In this document: piece after piece, positions 50,947 through 64,000 of the stretch | Position numbering within the stretch: position 1 is the first letter of the stretch | How the letters are laid out: every line of letters starts with the position of its first letter | Origin: Capitella teleta | Taxonomy: Eukaryota > Annelida > Polychaeta > Capitellidae | DNA: 64,000 bases | Reading direction: 5' to 3' | Assembly: GCA_000328365.1 (NCBI GenBank) | Contig: KB306751.1 | Location: forward strand, 12,092-76,091 | Made by a program: the position numbers and the translations under genes | Notes under the pieces: generated by a model | Databases searched by the model: none | Told to the model about the DNA's origin: nothing | The model's input: only the letters and a program-made list of their open reading frames with translations

Positions 50947-52225
50947 GGTGAATTCTAGTTGAAATATTCAATGGTAAATGTCCATTAGTGGTGAATATTC
51001 CTTGAAAACACAAATGAATTTCAAGCCTGACTGTGGCTCCTAGCACAATATTGAATCAACATTGATGCAGCCCAGCTAAATCATTCATTATTCATGGGGT
51101 TGTTCTATGCACTGTGTATGTTTTCTGTAGTACTGTATGAGTGTGAACAATATTTGTTATGTTGTGCACACCTAACCAAGAAACAACTGAAATTACATCT
51201 TTGTCACGGCGTGGCTGTAACAGTCCCCGTGTATGTGTTGTCAATGATACATCGCCATACGTTTGATAACAACCAGTTGCAATTTTATGCTTATAATATA
51301 GTCCTTTGTCCCAAACTAATGATATACATGTGGCTGAAAAATTGTGTCACTGAACAGAGGCCATCTCTCAATCTAGATCAAGAAGAGATCCTACATATTC
51401 ACTACAGATCCTTGGTAAGATAAGACGGTGTTACTGTAGAACACAATAATTAAGGATTAATTGGCTCCACGAATTTCAATGTTAAATGGTTTGAAATAGG
51501 CATTGGGTCCACCACCAGATGAAATGAAATAAAAAATTATCGCACCATAAAATTGGATTTTGCGCATCTTGCCAAACATAGCAATCAAGCATTCACCAGT
51601 GAAACGTGTTTCAAAGGATATAAACCAATAAATTGCCATGTCTCGCTCAAAACATTCAGAAACATTTTCATCCACAGACAAGAGTGGTGACCATGTTCTG
51701 CACGAGCTAGAAATGCACTGCAGACTTTGTATGAGAACAGGTGTCCAAAATCTAAATGACTCGGCCGAATGCGGAATTGACCACAGTGAGCATTCAGTGA
51801 ACTATGGGAACTTCATCTCCCAGTGAATGATTGTGATCATGTACATTTCAGTGCCTAAGGGATACTTATTGGAACCCCTGAACATCTATTAACGCATACG
51901 AAATTTTGTATTTTTTCTTCAAGATACAAGTAGTTTGTCATCAGTGCAGCATAGATGAAGCTGTATCCATTTGCCAGGTGCACGAGGAGGGTTGTTTTGG
52001 AGAAGTCTCCTAGCAGCAGCCAACTCGTACGTTATTATGCAAGCGTTTCTACATGTAATTGTTATCCATTACCATCGAGGTCTCAAAACATAGCTAATAT
52101 CACTCAAGTTATAGAAAATCCTGGACTAGACTTAAGTAGAAAAAGTTAGAAAACAAAAGATAGACAAAATGTATAAATCTTTAATTAACAAAATGCATTA
52201 ACATAATAGAGAGTATTAAATGAGT
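50947..52225. other. Upstream edge of the receptor cluster
   Basis: Contains the unit 10 promoter element (51042-51116) and nothing else I can support. No further lectin unit, signal exon or promoter element occurs above 51116. Confidence 0.55.
51042..51116 (-). promoter_or_regulatory. Conserved cluster promoter element, unit 10
   Basis: Core CCCATGAATAATGAATGAT carries a four-base insertion relative to the others, followed by GCATCAATGTTGATTCAAT and ATTGTGCT. 96 bp before the unit 10 ATG. Confidence 0.82.
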
Positions 52226-53190
52226 TCACCCATGTTCATCAGTTTGCATGTTTTCTTCTTTCACACATCTTTTGAACATCTCTTTCATTTCAATATGCTC
52301 ATTTAATATATTTCCCAGATCTTGTTTAGAAGCAGACGATGTGGATGAATCAGCAGAATTGCCCAAAGCCTCGATGTTCAATATCTGGTTATACTCATAG
52401 AGAAAGTCTGAGCTTTCTGAGGGATTTACACTCGAACACTTCTGCGTTAATTTGATGCGGAGCTTCAAAATTTCGTGCACTTGAAAATTCTGAATCGAGC
52501 ACCTCCTGATCTCCAGAATCAAGTGCCCTTTGGTTATCAGAATGCGGTGGTGTCGGGTCTTCTGATTTTGATGCCTTCGAAAGTCCAGAATTTGTTGGCT
52601 TCAAAAGTTCAGAAATTTCTACCTCTGGATGTAGATAATTTGCTGCCTATGGATGTAGAGAATTTGCTGTCTCCGGACATACAGAAATTGCTGCCTCCTC
52701 ACTAACATCAATCTTATGGGAATTCAAGAATCTCTGGTCACACACACTTGAGCTTGATATACCAGATGAGATTCCCAGCTTATAGAAATATTCAAACAGC
52801 TGAAAAGAGGAACAAAAATTAAATTAAAAGTGAAATAAAATTATGACACCACACCTCAAAATCAGCATTATGTCTGTACATCATAAGTTCAATAAACTTG
52901 GTGACAAATTCACATTTCTGGTGACCAGAGACGACAATTCCATGCGGAATGGCCAATCACTGTGCCTGTCTGACATTATCTGTGGCCTATTTGCATCGTT
53001 TTCACAGGAGCCAAACAGCTCTTGAGCAACCTGGTGCAGAAGGGCATGCCCTCCTCGGCATCCTTCGCCAAATCTTCCCATTGAATGTTGCCCAGAGTTT
53101 CATAATTCAACTCTTGTCGAAATTTGTTGTCGTGAGCAACATAGCTGCGAATTTCTTTTCGGAGATATGGATGATGTTGGACCAGATATG
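52226..53190 (-). pseudogene. Unrecognised gene remnant, minus strand
   Basis: Coding-looking pieces occur in different frames. Near 53187-53000 one reads YLRKEIRSYVAHDNKFRQEL and LNYETLGNIQWEDLAKDAEEG. Near 52955-52855 another includes GHQKCEFVTKFIELMMYRH. The second joins well through GAG|GTGTGG and TTTTCAG|CTG to an exon at about 52801 that begins LFEYFYKLGISSG. A further frame ends at 52226 with HIEMKEMFKRCVKEENMQ. I could not link the pieces into one intact frame. The first piece resembles proteins that recur in non-bilaterian genomes, but I cannot name the family. It may be a decayed copy or a real gene with introns I missed. Confidence 0.35.
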
Positions 53191-53199
53191 GTAGCTAGA

Positions 53200-53610
53200 T
53201 GTTGAATTTTTTTACATGGACTCATGTAATATTCATGAACTGGTTGCCTATATTACTGTTCTATGGGAAATTAACATGGGGAGATGATTACCTTGTAAGA
53301 TCACCCTGCATGTATTAATTGGGGATGAGAAGAGTCATGGGGGGTGTAAGAGCGCCCAGAATACCAGCTAGGTGGATGAAGTAAATGTTAAATTTGTTCG
53401 CGTGGACTCAAGTAATATTCATGAACTGGTTGCCTATCCCACTGTTCTATGGGAATTTAACATGGTTGGAAGATCATGTTTTTATTAGTAATTTAATTTT
53501 CAATAATCTATTTAGTTTTAATTTTCTAATAATTGTTTGTGCATTTTGAATAATATCGACTATAGAATACTCCGGTACTTGTTTAATGCATCAAGATGTA
53601 GCGAAAACGT
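53200..53610. repeat. Dispersed repeat, second copy (about 190-bp tandem units)
   Basis: Two successive units contain ATTCATGAACTGGTTGCCTA (near 53231 and 53412), AGATCACCCTGCATGTATTA and AGGTGGATGAAG. The right part to about 53610 matches the reverse complement of 6265-6490. Units are in direct order here and inverted at 6.3 kb. Confidence 0.75.
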
Positions 53611-54338
53611 TCGCCCATTCTTTAACGTTATGAAGTCATAACGTTTCTTCACACTGAGCCTCGAACTACTGAGACTGAGTGATGCTATTATATTCTTATG
53701 TATGCGTTTATTAATAGGGATTATTCTGGCCTGTGAATAGAAGTTGATGCGCTCCAGATAATCACAGTTGTGTTTATATGTGAGTTGAATCCATTGTTAA
53801 TCCGAGTGACCCTTTCTTAACATATCGTATAAGCTTTAAAGGGATAATTTGGCAGATTGTCCTCAAGTGAGTGATAATATAGGTACTTGTTCGTTAGCTA
53901 CAACATGGGCGTGTTTTTCTTTCAACTTCAACTTGGGCCGTGACGTCAGAAGCAGAGAATGGTTTGGACCAGAGATGTTTGCTTGAAAAACGCTTCACGA
54001 GGCTTTGGACGATGTCTTACCCACTTGTCATGTGACAAGAAATTTCTACATATATTTCCACATGCATAACAAGTTAACAGCCAACTTAACAGGCCTCACT
54101 CGGAAAAGTGCTCTGCATGCAGCCTTTTGCTACGTACAGAGCGTAGACACTTTGAATAATTATATTATTTGAATTTACATCACACAGTTATGTTAATCAG
54201 ATAACTGTTTGGCCTACAGTGTAGGTATTGGCCTAAGTAGGTTTATTTAGGCTTAAAATCAGCGTTGTTTGCACGTTGTAAATAATTGTGCTTTTATTTC
54301 TCCAGGACGTTGTTGCTGTGAACAGTGAAGATTCCACG
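53611..54338. other. Intergenic stretch upstream of RABGGTB
   Basis: No exon supported. The 5' UTR and promoter of RABGGTB should be near its end. Confidence 0.5.
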
Positions 54339-55973
<1,635 letters not shown>

Positions 55974-56117
55974 TATTCTGTAGAACTTATAATAATTATG
56001 TACATAAAATTACAATTATTGAACACTAGTCAATACATTCTTCAGGGAGGGTAGTAAGGCATAATAAGAATACTGAGGGAGGAATACAACCAGAGGGTTG
56101 GGGGGGAGCTATAACTT

Positions 56118-57116
<999 letters not shown>

Positions 57117-57348
57117 TTTGGCTCATTTATTTTGACGGAAACTTCTGATTTCAACTGAGAGACATTTCGTTTTTTGTTTACGCGTAACCAAGGTCTCGCG
57201 AGAAGAGTGCGTTATGTTTTAGTTTATTTTCCAACCATAAAGTGCGTTATGATACCCATCTGCCCTAGAATGCGCGAGAAAATAGCCGGGGCCTATTATT
57301 CCGAGCGCGGTATAATAGCTACTCCCAATTACATAATATTTGGTGAAG
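57117..57348. promoter_or_regulatory. Probable bidirectional promoter, MORN5 / RNLS
   Basis: The two start codons are divergent and 232 bp apart. No TATA box is evident. TCTCGCGAGA lies near 57193-57202, a 10-bp palindrome that in vertebrates marks some TATA-less, often bidirectional, promoters. Confidence 0.55.
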
Positions 57349-59111
57349 ATGTTGGAGCGAGTGTTGATCGTGGGAAGTGGCATCACTGCTGCGGTGACTG
57401 CGTCCTTGTTGCGTAACATCCTGCCAAGCACCTGTTCGCTGTCCATTTGGGATAAAGCCAGAGGTCCAGGTTGGATATTGCTCGTTTTATTTCACTTCCA
57501 TCTCAGACAACTTGAACTTGACAAGCTGACTCGCAAATCATAACGCACCATTCATTGAACGCATCATGAATGCATACATGATGATGATGATCCTTTGGTT
57601 CAATTCATTAATTTCCAACAACATCTTCAATGGCTGACACACAGATAACATTGTTGTGCTTCAAAAATCACTTTCCTTTTCTCATTGCAGGGGGACGCAT
57701 GGCAACCAATCGCTGCCCCAACAATGACAGATGCACAGTGGACCTTGGAGTGCAATACATATCGCCAATAAGCTCAGAATTGCATGACCACAAAAGGTCA
57801 TTAACCCTTAACCCCAAAAGAACTCAAATAACGTGTTTTTTTTTTCTTTCTAGTATTTACAATGATCTCCTACAGAACGGTTTTCTGAGTCCTATGCGAG
57901 GAAGTATTGAGGGGGAAAACCCGTACGATGATGATGCCACACACTATGTGACTCCCAAGGGATCTGGATCAATCGTCAAACACTTCCTCGAAGCTGCGGG
58001 TGAATACAGTCAAAGATGCCCTAAGTGACCAGCCAAGAATTCAGTCGACTAATTCAACATGTAAACCTAGATGTTATCAACAACCACTTGTGCAACAGAT
58101 CATTTACGATCACAAGTCACTGCATTGTTGATTGATCACTCACTCATTGCAAGCCACCCGAGCTCATATTTATATAAATTCATAATAATATGATTTTCCT
58201 CACTCCTTGCAAATTCTGATTACCCATTATTCTGATTCTCAGGGGCTGCCATCCGCTATAATCATCACGTTGATAGCATTACTTTATGCGATAACAAAAC
58301 TTGGGATGTTTGCACATTGGGCGGACAGAAGGAGCAATTTGATTGCGTTCTGCTGACCATGCCTGCTCCTCAGATCCTTCAGCTGAAGGGTTCAATTCCG
58401 TCCCTTTTAGGTGAGTTCATTCAAGGAATACGTTCATGAATTCCAGATCCATCTCCAGAATCACAGCAGGTTGCACAGCGCTTGGAGGCCGTCTCCTATT
58501 CCGCCCGCTTTGCCCTCGGCCTCTTCTTCTCTCCTGTAGTCACCATCAACGTCCCCTGGAGCGTCAAGTACGTCGAGCGAGATCCTGTTATACGCTACAT
58601 CGCTATCGATAATAAGAAACGCGATTCTGACCAAGGTAGGATTCTTCCCTTCGTACTCGCAATGTGAGCATCAATTATTCAGACGTATCAATGGTCGTAC
58701 ACACAACCGTTCCATTTGGTTTGGAGAACATTGAACGAGACAAGGACACAATTTGCCAGGAAGTTGTTCTTCCCCGTTTGAGGGAGTTAATGCCGGACTT
58801 GCCGACCCCAGTCAGCGTTAAGAATCACAAATGGCGATTCTCTCAGGTCATTCTTCTTTTCATTTCAATTATAAGCGCTCGTACTACAGGAGAAAATACA
58901 GCAACCTGCTTTGCAAAGCTTTGCGCTGAGTGTGAATGTCCATGGTTTCATTTTACAGGTTCACCATGCGTACGAAGGAAAGCCGGGTGCTGTTGTTCTG
59001 AACGAGGCTCCTCTGCTGGTCATTGGAGGAGACAGCTTCACGTATTCCAAGTTGGATGGCTGCGTTTACTCAGCAGAAAAAATGGTAAAAATCATTTCTG
59101 CAAAACTGTGA
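57349..59111 (+). CDS. RNLS: Renalase (FAD-dependent dihydro-NAD(P) oxidase family)
   Basis: Renalase oxidises isomeric, inhibitory forms of NAD(P)H back to NAD(P)+ using FAD. Seven exons: 57349-57469, 57691-57796, 57854-57999, 58243-58410, 58447-58635, 58683-58846, 58959-59111. All phases agree; 348 aa (human 342). The N-terminal nucleotide-binding motif is VLIVGSGITA, with alanine in place of the third glycine. GGRMAT and DLGVQYIS follow, and later VLLTMPAPQILQL and LEAVSYSARFALGLFF. The C-terminal flavin motif is GGDSFTYSKLDGCVYSA. Each block aligns with human renalase. The gene faces MED1 tail to tail. Confidence 0.96.
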
Positions 59112-59139
59112 TTGGAAAAAATGTGTTTGCCGGTATATG

Positions 59140-59145
59140 AATAAA
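59140..59145 (+). terminator. Poly(A) signal of RNLS
   Basis: AATAAA, 28 bp after the RNLS stop codon. Confidence 0.65.
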
Positions 59146-59889
59146 ATTATGCCTGCTGCTGGCTGTGTTGGTTCGATACAATAGTGCTTCTTGTATTGGT
59201 TTGTCAATTGAAGCCAAATATAATACATATATAGTGCTAGAAGTTAGATTAAATTGTTTCCACATAATATGGCCCTGCTGTTGCCATGGAAATAAGCGGA
59301 AGTAATGCCGCAATAGGTATATCCTTCATTACAGTAGATACCAGGGTGTATCAGAAGTCTTGAAGCAATGGCTAATTACCTCACGGGTGCGTTCACAATG
59401 CAGACAAAAAAAAAAAAAAAAAAAAAGAGATATTTTCTATAACAATTCATCCACACAATTTTATTACATTTTCCATTTACATTCCATTTTATACAAATGA
59501 AGACACATTGATGAAGATAAAAAAGAAAGTGAGAAAAAAAAAAACCACTTCAACAAAAGTAATAAACAAAAACAACCGCACGAATCACTCATACAGTAAA
59601 AGATCGTAAAATCCAATCAACAGAAACATAGTTCATGACCTGAAGGACTTTTATCTCGCTCGCTCTACAAGCGATGAAAAATCCGAAAAGTATGGCAACT
59701 ATTAAAAAAAGGAGAAAAAATTGATGTCGAAGATTAGTCGTATTTTTGCGTAAGTTGAAGAAACGATTTGAAGACATAATGGGACAAGCATATGGGACTC
59801 GGTGATAAGTTAACAGAACCATAAATAGGTAGCAAACATTGACATAAATTTGGGTAGGATCAACATAATTCAGCATATTGCACGTCTGC
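59146..59889. other. 3' ends of RNLS and MED1
   Basis: About 740 bp between convergent genes. A run of 23 A lies at 59405-59427. The MED1 3' UTR probably covers 59460-59889. No gene seen; the frame at 59589-59900 is in that UTR. Confidence 0.55.
59460..59465 (-). terminator. Possible poly(A) signal of MED1
   Basis: AATAAA on the minus strand, 425 bp after the MED1 stop codon at 59890. Confidence 0.45.
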
Positions 59890-62800
59890 TTAAACCACAC
59901 CCAATGCTGCGTCCATTAGGTCATCATCAATGTCAAGCGCATCTCCCACAGCAGGACTGCTTTTGGAGGGGCTACCCCTGACCGGCTTCAACGTCTGAGG
60001 GGAAGGACCCTGTCGGATAGGGCGCCTGGGGGAGGGCGAGAGAGCAAGGTGGTTGGCGGGCGATTTGGGTAAGTCAGCGGACATTGGCGAGCGGATGGCT
60101 GGCGATTTGGGAGAGTTGGAGCGTTCGCGTAACCTGGCAGTGGGGTCCCTGGGAGTGGCTGGGCTGTGCACGTCGATGATGAGCCCATCCTCAGGGCTGC
60201 TGATGTCACTGCGCGGAGACAACACGCTCTTGGAGCGGAACTTATCCACGCGACTCCGCTCGGCTTCCTCGCCATTCCAGGCGGCTGTTTTGGGCGTGGG
60301 GGCCTTGAAGACGTCATCATCGGCTGCGCTCTTGGCTGCCTTGTTCTCCTTGTCCTCTGAGCTGTTGACTGATTTCGGCGTCTGTGCTGACGTCTGAAGG
60401 GAAGGGTGCTTGGAGCGGTTGTCATCGGCGCTTTTCACGTGATTCTGCGGCTGAACCGAAGTCTTCTTTTCTTCGCATTCTTCGCTCGTTCCGTTCAGCT
60501 TGATGACCGCATCCAAGAAGTGTCGGTTGGGAGCGTCCTCTCCTTTGGCAGCTGCAGCCGCAGCAGCTGCTTTTGCTTTGTCCTCCTGCTTTGAGGGTCC
60601 TCGGTTCTCCGGCGTTGGTGAAGCGGGGCTTTCAGTGAACGTCACGGCCGAGGCCGATGGTTTTGGGGGCACCTTGGAGGGGCCCAGCGTGCGTGGGTCT
60701 CGGCTGTGCATCACTGGAGGGGGCGTGGCCTGGGCTTTGCTCGTCTGTTTGACCAGAGGAATGGTCGGCACAGAGGCGCGGCTGGGGCTGGGAAGTTCAG
60801 TTTGCGGCGGAGATTGGATGGGTTGGTTCTTGGAGAGGAGGATGTCTTTGGGCCGAGAAGAGGGATCGCCCTTAGGGGAGGCAGTGTTGGGTCTGGAGGT
60901 AGGAGGCACCGCCTTGGAGGGAATGGCACTGGGAATGCTGTTCAGGGCTGGCTTCTGAGAGTTGTTAGAAGGGGCTTGTGCGGGTTTGGCGTTCACACTG
61001 GGTGACCTCCTGCCCGGGATCTGAGCTGTTTTGTTCTGGAGGTGAGATGGGGTGGAGCTGGAGGTTTTTGGCACTTTGGGAATGGTCTTCATGCCGGACA
61101 GGCTTCCGGGCTTTTTGCCTTGACTAGATTTGAAGGAGCCTTCGAGGAGCTCCTTGGTTGGGGTGCTGGGCTTGTTGCCCTCACGGATGATCTGCAAGCG
61201 TATGGCGTCGTAGGCTTCCTTGCGGTCAGTCGGCCCTTTCTGCTGCTTGGTCAGCTTATCAATGACCGCAGACAGCGAGCCTTTCTTCCGTGGCGGAGGC
61301 AACGCTTTGCTGGAAGAGGGTGCCACCGGGGCTGTGCGAGGGGTACTGGGCGTAGAGATTGGCGACTGGCTGTTTTTGTTTGGCATGGACACAGTGACCG
61401 TGGTACCTCCGGGAGCCAAATTCAGCGGTTTGAGTTTCACGGAAGGATTGCGAGTGAGTTTTGAGTCCACTTTGCTGCTGCCTCCGTTAGCAGAGCCAGA
61501 AGAAGCGGAGGCATTAGCAGACACCCCCCAAGCCCCTTGCGGGTCTGACTTGGATCGGTTGTAGACCTGCTTCTGTCCCGGACGAGACGTGACTTTAGAC
61601 AATCCCTTCTCTCGACCGCCGTCCACTCCCTTGACGACCTTCACCTGAGACGGACTGCTGACCACAGGACTCGTTCGTGACGGGCTTTTATTGGAGACGG
61701 AGGTTGTGACCAGTGCTCCCCGTGACGCTGCGCTGGGCACTTTGGTGATCTTGATGGTCGTGGGTTTCTGCGGTCCCTTTTCAACACGAAAGTTCTCGCT
61801 TCGGTTGATCTCCGAATCAAAGTCATAAATCTTCTGCTTTTTCAGCTCCTCTCGCTTGATCTCGTCGTTACGTTTGCGCTTGTCCCGATCGGAGCTGTTG
61901 TGCTTGGAGCTTCGCTTTTTCTTCTCACGCAGTTTCTCTTTGGTGAACCGTTTCGACTTGAGGCTTCCCGTGAGGATGCGGGGAGAAGCGTCTTCTGACT
62001 TGGTCAGGTCCACGGTGCCGTGGTTCTTCTTCTCCGGTTGCCATGACGACGCATCCAGACCACCTTCGCTCTTCATCAGAGGAGAGTCCTTGAGGATTTT
62101 CTTGTTCAGCTTGACGGTGATGGGCGGTTTGGTGTCTGCCCTTTCCTTCTTTTCTTTTGACATCGCGATCGAGACGCCGTGCCCGACATCCATTTTGATC
62201 TTGATCGTCGTTCCCTCCGGTTGCTTCTCTTTCGTGAAGCTCTTCTGCGAGTCTTCGTTATCATTAAAGTAATTAGTCTCGGTTTTAATCACGTGAAAGT
62301 CGTACAGATCTTTGTCATGCGATCGTTGCCGATGAAGTTTTGCGGTTTTGTTAATGAGGTCAGTCGGGTTGAAGCTCTTAGCTGAGAGCTCCTGGAACGC
62401 TTCAGCCACAGTCTCTAGTTTCACCACATCATCCCCTCCCCCCCCTCCCTCCACACCCACGTGGTTCAACCCCCCGCCCTCCTTGCGCCCATCCTCAGCA
62501 TGCGTGGAGCACTCTGGCTGTATTTCGCCGTCCTTCGATTCCTGCTTGATAATCTTGTCTAGTGACGACGCTAATCTGCTAACGTGAGACTCCTGTAAAA
62601 AAGGATTCGCTCGCTGTTCCTCAGCGCTGAGATTGACGGTGGGCGTGGTTAGGGTGGGAGTCAGTGTTGCGCTGGGAGGGGCGCTGGGCGGCAGGTCAAA
62701 ACCCGTGAAGTCAAAGTCCATCGGAGGCAGGGAACTGCTGAAGTCGTCCTCGCTGGGTTTGCGCTTGGGAGTGCGATTGACGGGACTAGTGCGCTCGCTG

Positions 62801-63979
62801 TTGCTCCTTCTCTTGCGCTGTTTGCGGTGTTTGTTGATGGTTGCCATGGTGCTGGTGGTGCTAGTGGAGAAATTTGATGAAGTTGATGAAGGGGAGTCGT
62901 TGCCAAGGAGGGCGGATAGCATCGGGGCCGAGCTCTGCGAGTCCCGTGACACGACAGATGGGCTTGCACTGCTCTCCTGGTCAAGCAGACTGGCCAGCAT
63001 TGGGTTCTTGACCACTTTGTCAAAACACATTTTATTTGGCGATGAGGTCGCGGCAAGTGGGGTTGTAGGGGTCACAGGCACAGGGTCAATGCCCTCCAAG
63101 GCGTCCATGGCATCCTGATTGTACTCGGCCATTTTGCTTGGCGGAGCGTGCGATTCGATGAAAGCGAGGCGTCGCTCGAGGCCTGTTCTTGAGAGAGGAG
63201 GCGTTGCTACCGGCAACGGAGGCGGAGGCGTCTGCCTCAGCAGCTCAGCTTTGAGGAGATGCTTGGCTTTGTGCAGAACGGATCTCATCGTGATGGGGAT
63301 GGAGAGACACCTGTCGCAACACACAAAGGTCACACATAAAGGTCACACAAAGGTCAGATTAGAGGTACCTCTGGAAGACGCGAGAGGCGTGCTCCTCGGG
63401 ACAGATGGGCTCCTGATTGTCGTGAGGGTTGATCACGCAGCGAACATTAGTGATATCTCTCAGATCAAGTTCAGCTGCGTGAAAAAAAGACAATTAATCC
63501 AGAGATCGACTAAACGAGGGACACACACCGGTTGTCATAGCGTCCAATGATGGATGCTCAAAGGTGATCATTATTGAACTGATCGAAACAGGCGACACTT
63601 CAAAAGTAAGACAATCTGATGTGGAGGCTGCAAAGTGAAATTGAAGCTCTCTTCTCTGCTTAGCTCATGACGCTTTACCTGATTTGAGCGGCTGCTTGCT
63701 GATGCAGCTGCCTATCACTGTGTTGAACAGCAGCTGCATGCGCAGGAGTTGCAGCAAACGAGGCACATTCGTGGGGTGCAGGAAGGGAATGCGTGTGACC
63801 AGCGCCCCCTGGAGGTCAGGGGAGCCGTTCAGGGCGCTCAAGAAGTACGAGTGCCGCTGATCAGGCAGGGGCTGCAATCGTGAATATTCATGAGGGGTGA
63901 GTTGGATTATGCGCATCTCATTTACCACGTGTAAGCCCTTGGTGCTGTCGTATTCCGCAGCTCTGTGTTTGGAATAATG
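59890..63979 (-). CDS. MED1: Mediator subunit 1 (partial, 5' end outside the window)
   Basis: MED1 links the Mediator complex to nuclear receptors and other activators in the nucleus. Exons seen: 63679-63979 (its 5' end may extend past the window), 63529-63627, 63369-63474 and a giant last exon 59890-63310. Phases agree and about 1,300 residues are visible. The N-terminal Med1 domain ends with VFQRCLSIPITMRSV, matching human VVQRCMSIPVTMRAI. Two LXXLL motifs follow: NPMLASLL (62983-62997) and APMLSALL (62905-62919), in the order of the two human NR boxes. Further matches are RKPSEDDFSSSLPPMDFDF (human EDDF...SMDVD), KKGSLSAVIDKL (human KKPSLTAVIDKL) and the extreme C-terminus IDDDLMDAALG (human EDDDLMDVALIG). 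The rest is a long disordered serine/proline/lysine-rich region with basic stretches such as KLREKKKRSSKH. Confidence 0.95.
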
Positions 63980-64000
63980 CTGCAGAAGCAGGGAGGGAAG

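Noticed and set aside
37970-51116. CRISPR-like regular spacing of repeats
   Set aside because: The repeats are 70-bp promoter elements and lectin exons spaced by 1.1-2 kb in a eukaryotic gene. Nothing resembles a CRISPR array.
51094-51423. A plus-strand frame above the cluster as a new gene
   Set aside because: It overlaps the unit 10 promoter element and has no recognisable domain or splice sites.
60053-63118. Several plus-strand open frames of 60-160 codons across this region
   Set aside because: They are antisense shadows of the giant last exon of MED1, whose minus-strand frame has clear homology.

Overview
The window is animal nuclear DNA. It is AT-rich, the genes are split by many short GT-AG introns (often 50-150 bp), and the ordinary genes are metazoan orthologues: CUL2, SPC25, RABGGTB, MORN5, renalase and MED1. 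The tiny introns, the many SUEL (rhamnose-binding lectin type) domains and the early-animal flavour of the proteins suggest a non-bilaterian such as a sponge. That placement is an inference.

Layout. 1-2.4 kb: a tandem repeat of about 620 bp and a LINE ORF1-like remnant. 3.3-5.4 kb: an LRR protein (-) and SPC25 (+), head to head. 8.5-12.5 kb: CUL2 (+, 19 exons). 14.9-51.1 kb: five receptor genes, all on the minus strand. Each encodes signal peptide, SUEL-type lectin domain, CUB-like domain, Sushi/CCP domain, short stalk, one membrane helix and a tyrosine-containing tail. Exon phases are the same in all five and the membrane exon is exactly 82 bp every time. 54.3-64 kb: RABGGTB (+), MORN5 (-), RNLS (+) and the 3' part of MED1 (-).

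The main discovery candidate is the fifth receptor gene (35.9-51.1 kb). It has one constant region (CUB, CCP, stalk, TM, tail; 35852-37580). Upstream of it are ten tandem two-exon units, each with its own start codon, signal-peptide exon and lectin exon. Every unit ends in a phase-1 splice donor and none has an exon of its own after the lectin domain. Each unit also has a copy of a conserved element of about 70 bp ending 82-108 bp before its ATG. This layout resembles clustered protocadherins or UGT1A: alternative promoters and variable first exons joined to a shared membrane and signalling part. Because every lectin exon also has a phase-1 acceptor, several lectin domains could be strung together in one transcript. 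All ten predicted joins stay in frame. The tails carry ITIM-like and YxxP motifs, so a family of diversified recognition receptors is plausible. The function is not shown by the sequence.

Other items: a tRNA-derived SINE family (two well-preserved copies with target-site duplications and one decayed copy), an interspersed repeat shared between 6.3 kb and 53.4 kb, a near-perfect hairpin at 2.9 kb, a 150-bp GGA tract filling most of an intron, gene conversion between two lectin units, and two LXXLL motifs in MED1.
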